DNA of 64,000 nucleotides, taken from Flavobacterium luteolum. Lineage in GTDB: Bacteria > Bacteroidota > Bacteroidia > Flavobacteriales > Flavobacteriaceae. Both the position numbers and the translations under genes were made by a program. Where the stretch lies: contig NZ_CP114286.1 in NCBI RefSeq assembly GCF_027111275.1, positions 2,790,001-2,854,000 of the forward strand. Direction: 5' to 3'. Shown piece after piece: positions 17,010 to 25,516 of this stretch. Under the pieces are notes generated by a model, which ran no database searches, was not told the DNA's origin, and was given only the letters and a program-made list of their open reading frames with translations. Position 1 is the first letter of the stretch. Each line of letters starts with the position of its first letter.

Positions 17010-17312
17010 ATGTCAAAATTTGGAGAACTAATAAATGCTCAAGTTCCAGTGTTAATTGATTTTTACACAGATTGGAATGAATCTTCAGTTTCTATGCATC
17101 CTGTTATTAAGGACGTAGCCGCTGCGCTTGGCGATAAGGCCAAAGTAATCAAAATTGATGTAGATAAAAATCAGGAACTAGCAGAAGCACTTCGTATTAA
17201 AGGGCTTCCAACTTTAATGATTTACAAAGAAGGGCAAATGATCTGGAGGCAATCTGGAGAACTTGATGCCAATACTATAATTGGAATTGTTCAGGAACAA
17301 TTTAACGTCTAA
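17010..17312 (+). CDS. thioredoxin-fold protein without the redox cysteines
   Basis: A 100-residue single-domain thioredoxin-fold protein with no signal peptide. The conserved framework is present: VLIDFYTDW, VIKIDVDKNQELA and the cis-Pro motif GLPTLMIYKEG. The active-site WCGPC is replaced by Trp22-Asn-Glu-Ser-Ser26, and the protein contains no cysteine at all. It therefore cannot do thiol-disulfide exchange and may act as a chaperone, scaffold or protein-binding module. The reading frame is intact and the fold residues are kept, so it does not look like a decaying gene. It converges on the polysaccharide deacetylase gene. Confidence 0.87.
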   Translation: MSKFGELINAQVPVLIDFYTDWNESSVSMHPVIKDVAAALGDKAKVIKIDVDKNQELAEALRIKGLPTLMIYKEGQMIWRQSGELDANTIIGIVQEQFNV

Positions 17313-17340
17313 ATAACTTCTCTTTTTTGATGTTATTTAG
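17309..17340. terminator. hairpin embracing both convergent stop codons
   Basis: CTAAATAAC (17309-17317) and its exact complement GTTATTTAG (17332-17340) form a 9-bp stem. The stop codon of the thioredoxin-like gene lies in one arm and that of the deacetylase gene in the other. A TTTTTT tract is in the loop. It is a probable compact bidirectional terminator. Confidence 0.65.
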
Positions 17341-17978
17341 TGAATAATGTCAAACTTATATCCATTTTCTTTTAAAAAATGCAGTGTTCGAGGCAAAGCA
17401 AATCTTAGATTTGGAGAAGCTTTAATACTGTCATGAAAAACAATTACGCTGCCAGATTTTACATTTTTAGTTACATTTTCAAGGCATTTTTCTGGGGTGA
17501 TGCTTTGATCAAAGTCTGCGCTTAAAACATCCCACATTACTATTTTATAGCCTAAACTTCTTAGGATTTTAGATTGTGCTTTTTTGATCTTTCCATAAGG
17601 TGGACGGAACAATAAGCGATGAGGAGCTTTCTCTTGCTCATCTAAAACAGCAGCACAGTTTTTTACATTTTCAATATAATCATTCGTATGGATTTTCCAT
17701 CCATTCACATGATTCATGGTGTGATTGCCAATTGAATGTCCGTCGGTAATTAACTTTTCAAATAAAGCCAGATTCGCTTTAATATTTTTTCCGATGCAGA
17801 AAAAGGTAGCTTTTGCATCAAATTTTCTTAATTCAGATAAAACCCAGTCTGTAATTTCTGGAGTTGGGCCATCATCAAAAGTGAGGTATATTTTCTTTTC
17901 GTTGTTAGGAATGTCCCAGCAATATTTAGAAAACACCTTTTTTATAAATGCGTTAGTTTTTACCCAATAGAAGCTCAT
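17337..17978 (-). CDS. polysaccharide deacetylase (NodB homology domain)
   Basis: A 213-residue enzyme of carbohydrate esterase family 4. The motifs are in order: TFDDGPTPE (catalytic base and metal Asp), GNHTMNH (metal His pair), RPPYGK, and a C-terminal IVFHDS block with the catalytic His. It should remove acetyl groups from N-acetylglucosamine-containing glycans such as peptidoglycan or an exopolysaccharide. There is no clear signal peptide; a short basic N-terminus precedes the domain, so the location is uncertain. It is separated from the large upstream gene on the same strand by a strong terminator. Confidence 0.9.
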   Translation of the reverse strand: MSFYWVKTNAFIKKVFSKYCWDIPNNEKKIYLTFDDGPTPEITDWVLSELRKFDAKATFFCIGKNIKANLALFEKLITDGHSIGNHTMNHVNGWKIHTNDYIENVKNCAAVLDEQEKAPHRLLFRPPYGKIKKAQSKILRSLGYKIVMWDVLSADFDQSITPEKCLENVTKNVKSGSVIVFHDSIKASPNLRFALPRTLHFLKENGYKFDIIH

Positions 17979-18012
17979 TTTGAATTAAAATTGTATTAGT
18001 ATGTATAAAATT

Positions 18013-18054
18013 AAAAAATGCAGCGCTATTTATCAAACAGCGCTGCATTTTTTT
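18013..18054 (-). terminator. terminator of the DUF2723 gene
   Basis: A 15-bp perfect stem (AAAAAATGCAGCGCT and complement) with an 11-base loop and T-runs on both sides. It isolates the DUF2723 gene from the deacetylase gene downstream. Confidence 0.93.
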
Positions 18055-18079
18055 AATAAGTAAGATTTTCGTATATTAT

Positions 18080-21000
18080 TTATTCTTTTTCACGTCCAAA
18101 GCGCTCAAAAACATTTACGTAAGTGTTAAATGTAGTTTTGTGTTGGTTGTAAAAAGCAGTGTCTTTATTATTATCCATTACATGCAGCAAGCTTCTGTAA
18201 CGCTCAATATCTGTAATAATATCTACAGCTAAATCAGTTTGGTCAGAAGGAGTCAATGTACTGTAATAGTTTAGATTCTCTTTGTATTTCTGAACTAATT
18301 TATTTAAAAGATCTTGTGCTTTGACTTTTTCTCCAACTTTGTAATAGCCATCAGCAAAAGCTTCAACTAATGAATAATACCCATATTTGTCCAAAGGCAT
18401 TTTAGTCATCGCTAAATTGATTACATTTTTAGCCTTGTCAATTTTGCCTTCTTCAATAAGCTGATTCATTAATCTCGAAAGATTAGTACGGTAAGTAATA
18501 CTGTTTCTTCTAGTTTCAGGATCATGATAAATGTTTCCATTGCTATTTCCCCAATCCCATTTCATTACAATATCGTACATTTTATCTGCATCAATTTGTC
18601 CCATATCTAATGGTCCGCCATCTTTAGAAGGAGTATTTTTTACTGGAACTAATTTATAAACCATTCCGTCCAATTGCAGATAATCTTTTAACCATAAATA
18701 ATCTTCATCATCAAAAGCTCCACCACTAAAGTAAATAGGTCTCTTCCAGTTGTTATTTGCTAAAATATCAAACATCATTAAACGGTTTTTGTATAATGCG
18801 CTTCCTTTGATATCAATGTCTAAGTAAGGAACAATAGAATCGTAATATTTAGGATTAACTACTTTGTTCTGAATAATAGTGTTTTTATCCACATTAACTC
18901 TAATCTTATTTGTTGGATAGAAATGGATAGTTTGTCCATTTTGTAAACCAACAGTCGATTTAGGGTTTTTGATGAAATCGATAAAATCTTTAATGTTCCA
19001 ACGTGTATCAATTTTCTGGATATACGCCGTGTAATCTAAATTATCCCCTACATATTGACTATGTACAAAAGAAATTGGCAACGGATTTGATTCATAAGAC
19101 TTCGCTTTCATTTGATCAATGTACCAGTCTGTCATAAATAAACTCGTGTTTACAATTTTAACATCGGTTCTAAAATGCTCGATTTCTTGAGCATACCAAA
19201 GTGGGAAAGTGTCGTTATCTCCAATCGTAAATAAAATAGCATCTTTATCGCAAGAACTTAAATAAGCTTTTGCCATTGCAACTGCTGTATATCTTCCAGA
19301 TCTATCGTGATCATCCCAGTTTTGAGAAGCCATTAAAATTGGTGCAGCCAATAAACTTCCGGCAATGACTACTGGTCCAGCAATTTTTGGAGCCAGATAT
19401 TTGTATAAGCTTTCATAAAGCGAATAAACACCAAATCCGATCCAGATGGCAAAGACATAGAAGGAGCCTACAAGAGCATAATCTCTTTCACGAGGCTCAA
19501 ATGGTCTTTCATTTAAATATATTTTTAGTGCAATTCCTGTGAATAAAAACAAAGCTAAAAGAACGTAGAAGCTCTTTAAATCTTTGTTAGCATGGTACAT
19601 GATACCAATTAAACCTAAGATAAACGGAAGGAAATAATAAGCATTACGTCCTTTGTTGTTTAAAACATCTGTTGGCAGATTGTCTTGAGAACCTAAATGA
19701 ACAGAGTCTAAAGCTTTGATTCCGCTGATCCAGTTTCCATCCAAATTATCATATTTACCTTGCTGATCATTTTGGCGCCCAACGAAATTCCACATTAAAT
19801 ACCTCCAATACATGTATCCAAATTGATACTCAAACATAAAACTGAAGTTGTCTGCTGTAGATGGTTTTTCGATAAGTAAATATTCGCCGTAGCTTCTTAA
19901 GAATTTTACGTAACCTTCGTTATCAATTTGTTTTTGAGCGTAAGCTTTTCTAAACTCAGAAACTGTTTTTTCAACTTCATTACGCAATTGAGCTGTAGCC
20001 TTATTGTATTCGTCTTCGCTTAATTGGCTTGCATCGATTCCATATTTTGCCAAATCTTCATCATAATTATAATTAGGATTGATTCGGAACTTTGGAGGAT
20101 TTGTAAAGTTGATATAATTTTGAATATGACCTGTTTCTGTACTCCACATTCTAGGCAGAATTGCTTTCTGATTGTCATCAGAATTTTGTTCAGCATTTTT
20201 ATAATTATTGGTAATAATGTATTTACCTGTTTTATAATCTCTTTCGTAGTTTGGTTTTTTATCTAAATAAGGGGTTTTAGCATCAAGACCAGCGAAAAGT
20301 TCAGTGTATTGAGGTCCGTAAAACAAAGGATTCACTCCATATTGCTCACGATTATAATAAGCTAAAACCTCAGTAGCATCAGATGGTTTATTTTCGTTAA
20401 TAACTGTGTTAGCGTTTGCACGAACAGGCAACATCAACCAAGTTGAGAAACCAATTAGGATGAATAAAACACACAATATAATAGTGTTGTAGAATATTAA
20501 GCCTTTTTGTCTGGTGTATTTTAATCCAAAATAGAAAAACGCAATAAATACTAATGCAACAAAGATAGTTCCTGAATTGAATGGAAGTCCCATACTATTT
20601 ACCATGAAGATTTCGGTTTTTCCGAAAAATGCCATAGTCAATGGAAGCAATAACTTGAAAATGAATAATAAAATTCCAATAACAACTACATTGGCAATAA
20701 GGAAATTCTTAATCGTAACTTTTTCGTAGTGTTTGAAATAGTATAAGAATCCAATAGAAGGAATAGTTAAAAGTGCCATAAAGTGAACTCCAAATGAAAG
20801 ACCAATAACCAACGAAATAATTAAAAGCCATTTGTTTCCTTTTGGTTTGTCCATGTCTTGCTCCCAACGTAAACCAAGCCAGAAAAGCAATGCAATTAAT
20901 AAAGAAGCCATTGCGTAAACTTCGGCTTCTACAGCATTAAACCAAAAACTGTCAGAAAATGTATATGCTAAGGCGCCTACAAAAGAACTTCCTAAAATAA

Positions 21001-21358
21001 CAATCGAATTGTTTTGGTCAATCTCAGCAAAACGAGCTACAATCTTTTTCAAAATCATAGACGATGACCAGAACATAAATAATATGGTAAATGCACTAGA
21101 GAAAACAGACATCATGTTAACCATAAGAGCCACATGCTGAGCATCTATTGCAAACATGGCAAAAAATGCACCCATCATCTGGAAAAGCGGAGCTCCCGGC
21201 GGGTGACCTACTTCAAGTTTAGCTGCGGTAGCAATATATTCTCCGCAATCCCAAAAGCTCATTGTAGGTTCTACTGTTAAGGTGTAAGTTATTAAAGCGA
21301 TTGCAAATGCAAACCAACCAATAATTGTATTCCATTTATTGAAATTGAATTGTGCCAT
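18080..21358 (-). CDS. DUF2723 multi-membrane protein (TMEM260-like, putative protein O-mannosyltransferase)
   Basis: A 1,092-residue protein with about a dozen membrane helices in two groups (residues about 10-330 and 570-680) and a large soluble C-terminal region with helical repeats. The first loop holds the acidic motif SFWDCGEYIATA, in the position of the catalytic Asp in GT-C glycosyltransferases, and HPPGAPLF follows. The family (DUF2723) includes human TMEM260, an O-mannosyltransferase, and is common in Bacteroidota, which O-glycosylate many exported proteins. The enzymatic role here is therefore an inference from family. It is a single-gene unit. Confidence 0.85.
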   Translation of the reverse strand: MAQFNFNKWNTIIGWFAFAIALITYTLTVEPTMSFWDCGEYIATAAKLEVGHPPGAPLFQMMGAFFAMFAIDAQHVALMVNMMSVFSSAFTILFMFWSSSMILKKIVARFAEIDQNNSIVILGSSFVGALAYTFSDSFWFNAVEAEVYAMASLLIALLFWLGLRWEQDMDKPKGNKWLLIISLVIGLSFGVHFMALLTIPSIGFLYYFKHYEKVTIKNFLIANVVVIGILLFIFKLLLPLTMAFFGKTEIFMVNSMGLPFNSGTIFVALVFIAFFYFGLKYTRQKGLIFYNTIILCVLFILIGFSTWLMLPVRANANTVINENKPSDATEVLAYYNREQYGVNPLFYGPQYTELFAGLDAKTPYLDKKPNYERDYKTGKYIITNNYKNAEQNSDDNQKAILPRMWSTETGHIQNYINFTNPPKFRINPNYNYDEDLAKYGIDASQLSEDEYNKATAQLRNEVEKTVSEFRKAYAQKQIDNEGYVKFLRSYGEYLLIEKPSTADNFSFMFEYQFGYMYWRYLMWNFVGRQNDQQGKYDNLDGNWISGIKALDSVHLGSQDNLPTDVLNNKGRNAYYFLPFILGLIGIMYHANKDLKSFYVLLALFLFTGIALKIYLNERPFEPRERDYALVGSFYVFAIWIGFGVYSLYESLYKYLAPKIAGPVVIAGSLLAAPILMASQNWDDHDRSGRYTAVAMAKAYLSSCDKDAILFTIGDNDTFPLWYAQEIEHFRTDVKIVNTSLFMTDWYIDQMKAKSYESNPLPISFVHSQYVGDNLDYTAYIQKIDTRWNIKDFIDFIKNPKSTVGLQNGQTIHFYPTNKIRVNVDKNTIIQNKVVNPKYYDSIVPYLDIDIKGSALYKNRLMMFDILANNNWKRPIYFSGGAFDDEDYLWLKDYLQLDGMVYKLVPVKNTPSKDGGPLDMGQIDADKMYDIVMKWDWGNSNGNIYHDPETRRNSITYRTNLSRLMNQLIEEGKIDKAKNVINLAMTKMPLDKYGYYSLVEAFADGYYKVGEKVKAQDLLNKLVQKYKENLNYYSTLTPSDQTDLAVDIITDIERYRSLLHVMDNNKDTAFYNQHKTTFNTYVNVFERFGREKE

Positions 21359-21553
21359 ATTTAGGTGTTAAAAATTTGAATGTTTTTCTATCCTACAAAG
21401 AAAATGTTTTTTTACTTAAAGAAACGAGCATTAACAAAAAATTCTATAATTCTATAAGTGTAAAGTAATATGTTGGCTGTGAGGAGTTTTTGAAGTTGAA
21501 GCGTTTTTTAATGTAAAAAAAATCAAAAAAAATGATTTTTTTTGATCAAAAAG

Positions 21554-21584
21554 TTTGCACAAACTAAATAAAGACTTAAATTTG
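21554..21584 (+). promoter_or_regulatory. promoter of tRNA-Gln copy 1
   Basis: TTTG (21554-21557), exactly 19 bases, TAAATTTG (21577-21584). It is a textbook Bacteroidota promoter, ending about 20 bases before the tRNA 5' end. Confidence 0.88.
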
Positions 21585-21604
21585 CACTCGCTTTACAGCA
21601 CTGC

Positions 21605-21675
21605 TGGTCTATGGTGTAATGGTAACACTACGGTTTTTGGTGCCGTCTTTCTAGGTTCGAGTCCTAGTAGACCAA
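21605..21675 (+). tRNA. tRNA-Gln (anticodon TTG), copy 1
   Basis: A 71-base cloverleaf with acceptor TGGTCTA/TAGACCA, a D arm with GTGT/ACAC, an anticodon stem closing a seven-base loop with TTG at the centre, and a T arm with GGTTCGAGTCC. The CCA end is not encoded. Copy 2 lies 180 bases downstream with identical sequence. Confidence 0.95.
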
Positions 21676-21680
21676 CAGAA

Positions 21681-21710
21681 AAGTCTCTCAGAAATGAGAG
21701 ACTTTTTTTT
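21681..21710 (+). terminator. terminator of tRNA-Gln copy 1
   Basis: Stem AAGTCTCTCA/TGAGAGACTT with a GAAA tetraloop, then eight Ts, starting six bases after the tRNA. Confidence 0.95.
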
Positions 21711-21733
21711 ATTTAAAAAAGTTTGCTTTAAAA

Positions 21734-21764
21734 TTTGCATAAATTAAATAAAGTTTTAATTTTG
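21734..21764 (+). promoter_or_regulatory. promoter of tRNA-Gln copy 2
   Basis: TTTG (21734-21737), exactly 19 bases, TAATTTTG (21757-21764). The elements match those of copy 1 while the spacer has diverged. Confidence 0.88.
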
Positions 21765-21784
21765 CACCCGCTTAACCGCACTGC

Positions 21785-21855
21785 TGGTCTATGGTGTAAT
21801 GGTAACACTACGGTTTTTGGTGCCGTCTTTCTAGGTTCGAGTCCTAGTAGACCAA
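21785..21855 (+). tRNA. tRNA-Gln (anticodon TTG), copy 2
   Basis: Identical to copy 1 over the whole 71 bases, with its own promoter and terminator. The two units form a 180-bp tandem duplication. Confidence 0.95.
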
Positions 21856-21860
21856 CAGAA

Positions 21861-21889
21861 AAGCCTCTCAGAAATGAGAGGCTTTTTTT
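21861..21889 (+). terminator. terminator of tRNA-Gln copy 2
   Basis: Stem AAGCCTCTCA/TGAGAGGCTT with a GAAA tetraloop and a T-run. Compared with copy 1, one T-A pair has become C-G on both strands of the stem. Confidence 0.95.
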
Positions 21890-21909
21890 ATGCTTTAAAT
21901 TCTGGCTGT

Positions 21910-22043
21910 TTTTTAACCGCAAAGTGCGCTAAGATATACGCAAAGTATACAAAGATGTTTTTAGGGTATGCAAAATCCGTAAAGCGTTATAATTTGTAAA
22001 GCCTTCTTTTGTTTTAAATATAGCCCGTGGTTTTAACCACGGG
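21910..22043. repeat. degenerate CGCAAAG-type repeats and a CCCGTGG palindrome
   Basis: After the second tRNA unit a stretch of about 80 bases repeats variants of CGCAAAGTA/CGCTAAGATA with a period near 10-17 bases. It is followed by a perfect inverted repeat CCCGTGG-TTTTAA-CCACGGG (22024-22043). Neither is coding. Both look like dispersed intergenic repeats. Apart from these the 190-base gap shows nothing. Confidence 0.5.
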
Positions 22044-22090
22044 AGATTTATTGCGAAAGATGTATTCTGGGAGGTCTATTGTGGAAGGGT

Positions 22091-22897
22091 CTATTTATGA
22101 TTTAAAGAAGAAGGAACGATTCCGAATTTCTTTTTAAATGAAAAAGAAAAATGCGAGAGATCTTCAAAGCCAACGCCAATATAGACTTCAGATGGTGGAT
22201 TTCCTTGGCTGATTAAATAATAAGCTTCTTGAAGTCTTTTGTTTAAAAGCCATTTTCCAGGAGTTTGCTGAAAAACTTTTTGAAAATCTCTTTTAAATGT
22301 GGCTAAACTTCTTCCTGTGAGATAGGCAAACCGCTGCATTTGAACATTAAAGTGGAAGTTTTTATTCATAAAGGCTTCTAGGTCAATTTTTCCAGGCTCG
22401 TTAAAATCAAATAATATGTCTTTTAATTCAGGATTTACTTTTAATAAAAGATGAATAGCTTCTTTGATTTTTAAATTGAATAAAGCTTCGTTGTTTTCTT
22501 CCTCGACTTCTAGATAGGATATCAGTGATTCCATAAAAGATTTGTAGAGTGGGTTAGGGGCTAATGAAAACATGGCATCTGTTTCTGCTTTTTTATCCGC
22601 TTTTAAATTATATTCTTTGCTGATCTCTCTTAAAATTTCTTGATCGAGAAAAAGAGAAATCGTTTTGAATTCTCCTCCTGCTGGTGGAATTTTAGTAAAC
22701 TTAGCCAAGTGGTTTCGTCTGCTGAAACGGAAGTCTCCAGGTTTTGAATGAAAAGTATTTTGATTGTCTATAACAATCATTTCGCCAGAAATCTGATAGC
22801 TAAAAACATGTTCGGGTATAAAATGTTCGCCCTCTCGACTGCGAGAGTAATAGCAGGAGTAGAGTATTTTTGGCTTTGTATGCGGTTTTGTGCTCAT
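22091..22897 (-). CDS. AraC family transcriptional regulator
   Basis: A 268-residue regulator. Residues 1 to about 150 form an AraC-type N-terminal sensing domain with a short beta-rich start. The C-terminal 100 residues contain the two helix-turn-helix motifs (LTGRSLATFKRDFQ and the VGFEDLSHFSFSFKKKFG recognition segment). It follows the aldehyde dehydrogenase gene in the same direction, but a hairpin terminator lies between them, so it may be read from its own promoter. The dehydrogenase gene is the natural candidate target; the effector is unknown. Confidence 0.9.
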   Translation of the reverse strand: MSTKPHTKPKILYSCYYSRSREGEHFIPEHVFSYQISGEMIVIDNQNTFHSKPGDFRFSRRNHLAKFTKIPPAGGEFKTISLFLDQEILREISKEYNLKADKKAETDAMFSLAPNPLYKSFMESLISYLEVEEENNEALFNLKIKEAIHLLLKVNPELKDILFDFNEPGKIDLEAFMNKNFHFNVQMQRFAYLTGRSLATFKRDFQKVFQQTPGKWLLNKRLQEAYYLISQGNPPSEVYIGVGFEDLSHFSFSFKKKFGIVPSSLNHK

Positions 22898-22913
22898 ATT
22901 GTAAAAATACTAA

Positions 22914-22949
22914 AATCTGGAAATCTTTAGATGTAAAGACTTCCAGATT
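22914..22949 (-). terminator. terminator of the aldehyde dehydrogenase gene
   Basis: A 16-position stem with one A-C mismatch, formed by AATCTGGAA and TCTTTA with their complements around a GATG loop. On the minus strand a T-rich tract follows that runs into the AraC gene start. Confidence 0.7.
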
Positions 22950-22957
22950 GATGAAGA

Positions 22958-24379
22958 TTATTTTGACTGAATTAGTGCTCTTGGTTCTAAGTAGGCTTCT
23001 AGGCCAAGCGTTCCGAATTCACGTCCAATTCCAGATTGTTTAAATCCGCCAAAAGGAGCCATTGGATCGTGACCGATTCCGTTGATCTGAACACGTCCTG
23101 CATTAATTTGAGAAGCAACTCGATGGGCTCTTTCGGTATTTGAAGAGCTTACGTAAGCTTGCAAGCCGTATGTTGTATCATTGGCAATTTCGACGGCTTC
23201 TTCTTCTGTTTTATAGGTAATGATAGATAAAACAGGGCCAAATATTTCTTCTCTTGCAATTCGCATTTGATTAGTTACATTGATAAAGACTGTTGGTTTA
23301 ACAAAATTTCCGTTTTCTAATCCTTCTGGTTTTCCTAATCCACCTATCAGTATTTCTGCGCCTTCGTTGATTCCAATTTGAATATAGTCTTGAACGCGGT
23401 TAAACTGTTTTTTGCTAACCATTGGCCCGACTGCGGTATTTGGATTTTTAGGATTGCCAACAATGAAGTTTGGGATTGTTTCTTTTATAAGAGATTTTAC
23501 TTCGTCTAATTTGTCTTCTGGAATTAATAATCTAGTTCCGGCAATACAAGCCTGTCCGCTATTCATAAATGCTGCTCCAAGTGCAAGCGGAATGGCTTTT
23601 GAGAAATCGGCGTCATCTAGAATGATATTTGGAGATTTTCCGCCAAGTTCTAGAGTTACTCTTTTCATGGTGTTGACAGCTTCCTTTGCTATTATTTTTC
23701 CAACATTGGTTGATCCTGTAAAAGATATTTTAGCAATATTTGGGTTTCTGCTTATTTCGGCACCAACAACTTCGCCCAATCCATTTACGATATTAAATAC
23801 GCCTTTCGGAAGATTTGCTTCGTGAAGGCACTCGGTAATTAATTGTGTTTGTTGGGCGCTCATTTCGCTTGGTTTGATTACGGTTGTGCATCCCGCTGCA
23901 ATTGCTGTAGATAATTTGCTGCTGATAAAGCCATTGCTTGAGTTCCAGGGAATTATGATTCCCACAACGCCGATAGGTGCCATTTGAACCTCGGATTCTC
24001 CCATTGTTTTAATAAAATCGTATGAATTAAGGAGGTTTATTGATGAATCAAAGCCTTTTAGCATGTAATCGTAGCTTACGCTTGCGAATTGAAATGTACC
24101 ACCGTATTCTTCTATCATTACATTGATAAAATCGTCTTTTCTTTTTTCGATAGAAGATTTAATGTTTTTGAGGTATAGAATTCTTTCTGAAACTGTTGTT
24201 TTTGAGAAAGTTTTGAAGGCGTTTTTTGCTGCTTCAATTGCTTTTTGGGTGTCTTCTATGTTGCCTAAAAGGACTTTTCCTAATTTTTCGTTTGTTGTCG
24301 GGCTGATAAGGTCAAAATATTCTGTTCCTTGTGGAGTAACAAATTCTCCATTAATGTAAATTTTGTCTATTGTTTTCAT
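22958..24379 (-). CDS. NAD(P)-dependent aldehyde dehydrogenase
   Basis: A 473-residue enzyme of the aldehyde dehydrogenase superfamily, which oxidises an aldehyde to the acid. Motifs present are WNSSNGF in the cofactor site, SFTGSTNVGK for nucleotide binding, the general base Glu in LELGGKSPN, and the catalytic Cys in NSGQACIAG. The C-terminal EIFGPVLSI and FGGFKQSGIGRE segments complete the fold. Substrate is not predictable. With the AraC-type regulator beside it, an inducible detoxification or catabolic role is likely. Confidence 0.93.
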   Translation of the reverse strand: MKTIDKIYINGEFVTPQGTEYFDLISPTTNEKLGKVLLGNIEDTQKAIEAAKNAFKTFSKTTVSERILYLKNIKSSIEKRKDDFINVMIEEYGGTFQFASVSYDYMLKGFDSSINLLNSYDFIKTMGESEVQMAPIGVVGIIIPWNSSNGFISSKLSTAIAAGCTTVIKPSEMSAQQTQLITECLHEANLPKGVFNIVNGLGEVVGAEISRNPNIAKISFTGSTNVGKIIAKEAVNTMKRVTLELGGKSPNIILDDADFSKAIPLALGAAFMNSGQACIAGTRLLIPEDKLDEVKSLIKETIPNFIVGNPKNPNTAVGPMVSKKQFNRVQDYIQIGINEGAEILIGGLGKPEGLENGNFVKPTVFINVTNQMRIAREEIFGPVLSIITYKTEEEAVEIANDTTYGLQAYVSSSNTERAHRVASQINAGRVQINGIGHDPMAPFGGFKQSGIGREFGTLGLEAYLEPRALIQSK

Positions 24380-24496
24380 TTTGTTCTTTTTTTAATGAAT
24401 TTTTATTTGACAAAGTTCTGTATTAAATGTACTTATGGTTTTGTTGTGAGGCTCAGATGAACTTTGTTGAAAAGCTCATTTTTTTTGTATTTTTAT

Positions 24497-24526
24497 AAAA
24501 AAAAAGCTTCCCGTTTGAGAAGCTTT
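24497..24526 (-). terminator. terminator of the universal stress protein gene
   Basis: Stem AAAGCTTC/GAAGCTTT, eight-base loop, then nine Ts on the minus strand. Confidence 0.9.
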
Positions 24527-24551
24527 GAAAAGTAAGGTGAATTATGTTAGA

Positions 24552-25376
24552 TTAGATTTTTAATGTTATAATAGGTTTGATGGCATGATTAACCAAGCCT
24601 TCGCTTATGCTTCCATTAAAGAAGTGTGCGAAACCAGTTCTTCCATGTGTGCACATTCCGATAACATCGGCATTTATTCTATTGGAGAAATTTATAATTC
24701 CTTTTTCAATATTGGTGTCGTTGTAGATTTGAGTGGTGTAATTAGTGATGTCAAATTCTGCAACAAAATCATTCATTGCTTTTTCGCTTACGTGAGTTGG
24801 CTTGAAGCTGTTGGGTGTGCAAATGGTAACTAAGTGTAATTTTGAATCAAATAGCTTGGTGAAATTTAAAAGTTTTTCAAATGGTTTTTTAGCTTCTTCA
24901 GAGAAATCAGAGGCAAAAACAATATTAGAAGCATTAAAATTTGGAATGTTTTTCTTGATGACTAAAACAGGAATTTCGGAATTTCTTACTACTTTTTCGG
25001 TATTAGAACCTATTAATAATTCTTCGACTCCAGAAGAGCCATGAGATCCCATGATAATTAGGTCAATATTATAATCTTTGCTTATTTGTGTAATGCCATG
25101 TATAGGTTTGTCTATTTTTACAATCTCGGTTACAGGAATTCCTTTTAGGTATTCTCTAGAAGCAACTTCATCGAGAGTTTCGTTTGCTTTCTTCATAAAA
25201 AGCATCGTTTCAGGAATGCTTGTTCCGCCTACTATCGCATCGTTTGATTGCTGTGGCAATTCAAGCATGTGAAGAAGAATGATTTCGGAATTGTTCTTTT
25301 TTGCGATTTGAGAGGCGACTCTTAAGGCGTCTTCTGCGTGTTCGGAGAAGTCGGTAGGTACTAAAATTCGTTTCAT
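24552..25376 (-). CDS. tandem-domain universal stress protein
   Basis: A 274-residue cytoplasmic protein made of two UspA domains (about 1-142 and 150-274). The first has the complete ATP-binding pattern G-x2-G-x9-G-S in GSHGSSGVEELLIGS. The second has the related HGRTGFAHFFNGS. Such proteins bind ATP and support survival under stress or low oxygen, but targets are seldom known. It is a single gene with its own terminator; no regulatory site is evident upstream. Confidence 0.93.
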   Translation of the reverse strand: MKRILVPTDFSEHAEDALRVASQIAKKNNSEIILLHMLELPQQSNDAIVGGTSIPETMLFMKKANETLDEVASREYLKGIPVTEIVKIDKPIHGITQISKDYNIDLIIMGSHGSSGVEELLIGSNTEKVVRNSEIPVLVIKKNIPNFNASNIVFASDFSEEAKKPFEKLLNFTKLFDSKLHLVTICTPNSFKPTHVSEKAMNDFVAEFDITNYTTQIYNDTNIEKGIINFSNRINADVIGMCTHGRTGFAHFFNGSISEGLVNHAIKPIITLKI

Positions 25377-25459
25377 GATTTTGAGGGTTAAAATGGGAAT
25401 AATTCTGTGTTTTTAATACTCTTATAAAGATATGGAATTATTTTAGAGCAATCAATTTA

Positions 25460-25488
25460 TTTGATTTATAAAAAAAACACTATATTTG
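25460..25488 (+). promoter_or_regulatory. promoter of the rimP-nusA-infB operon
   Basis: TATATTTG (25481-25488) with an upstream TTTG at 25460-25463, spaced 17 bases apart rather than 19. It lies about 60 bases before rimP. Confidence 0.65.
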
Positions 25489-25516
25489 CACTGTTATTTA
25501 TTAAAATCTAAATAAT

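Noticed and set aside
21728..21932. Reading frames of 64-65 codons on both strands across tRNA-Gln copy 2
   Set aside because: They translate the tRNA gene and its terminator.
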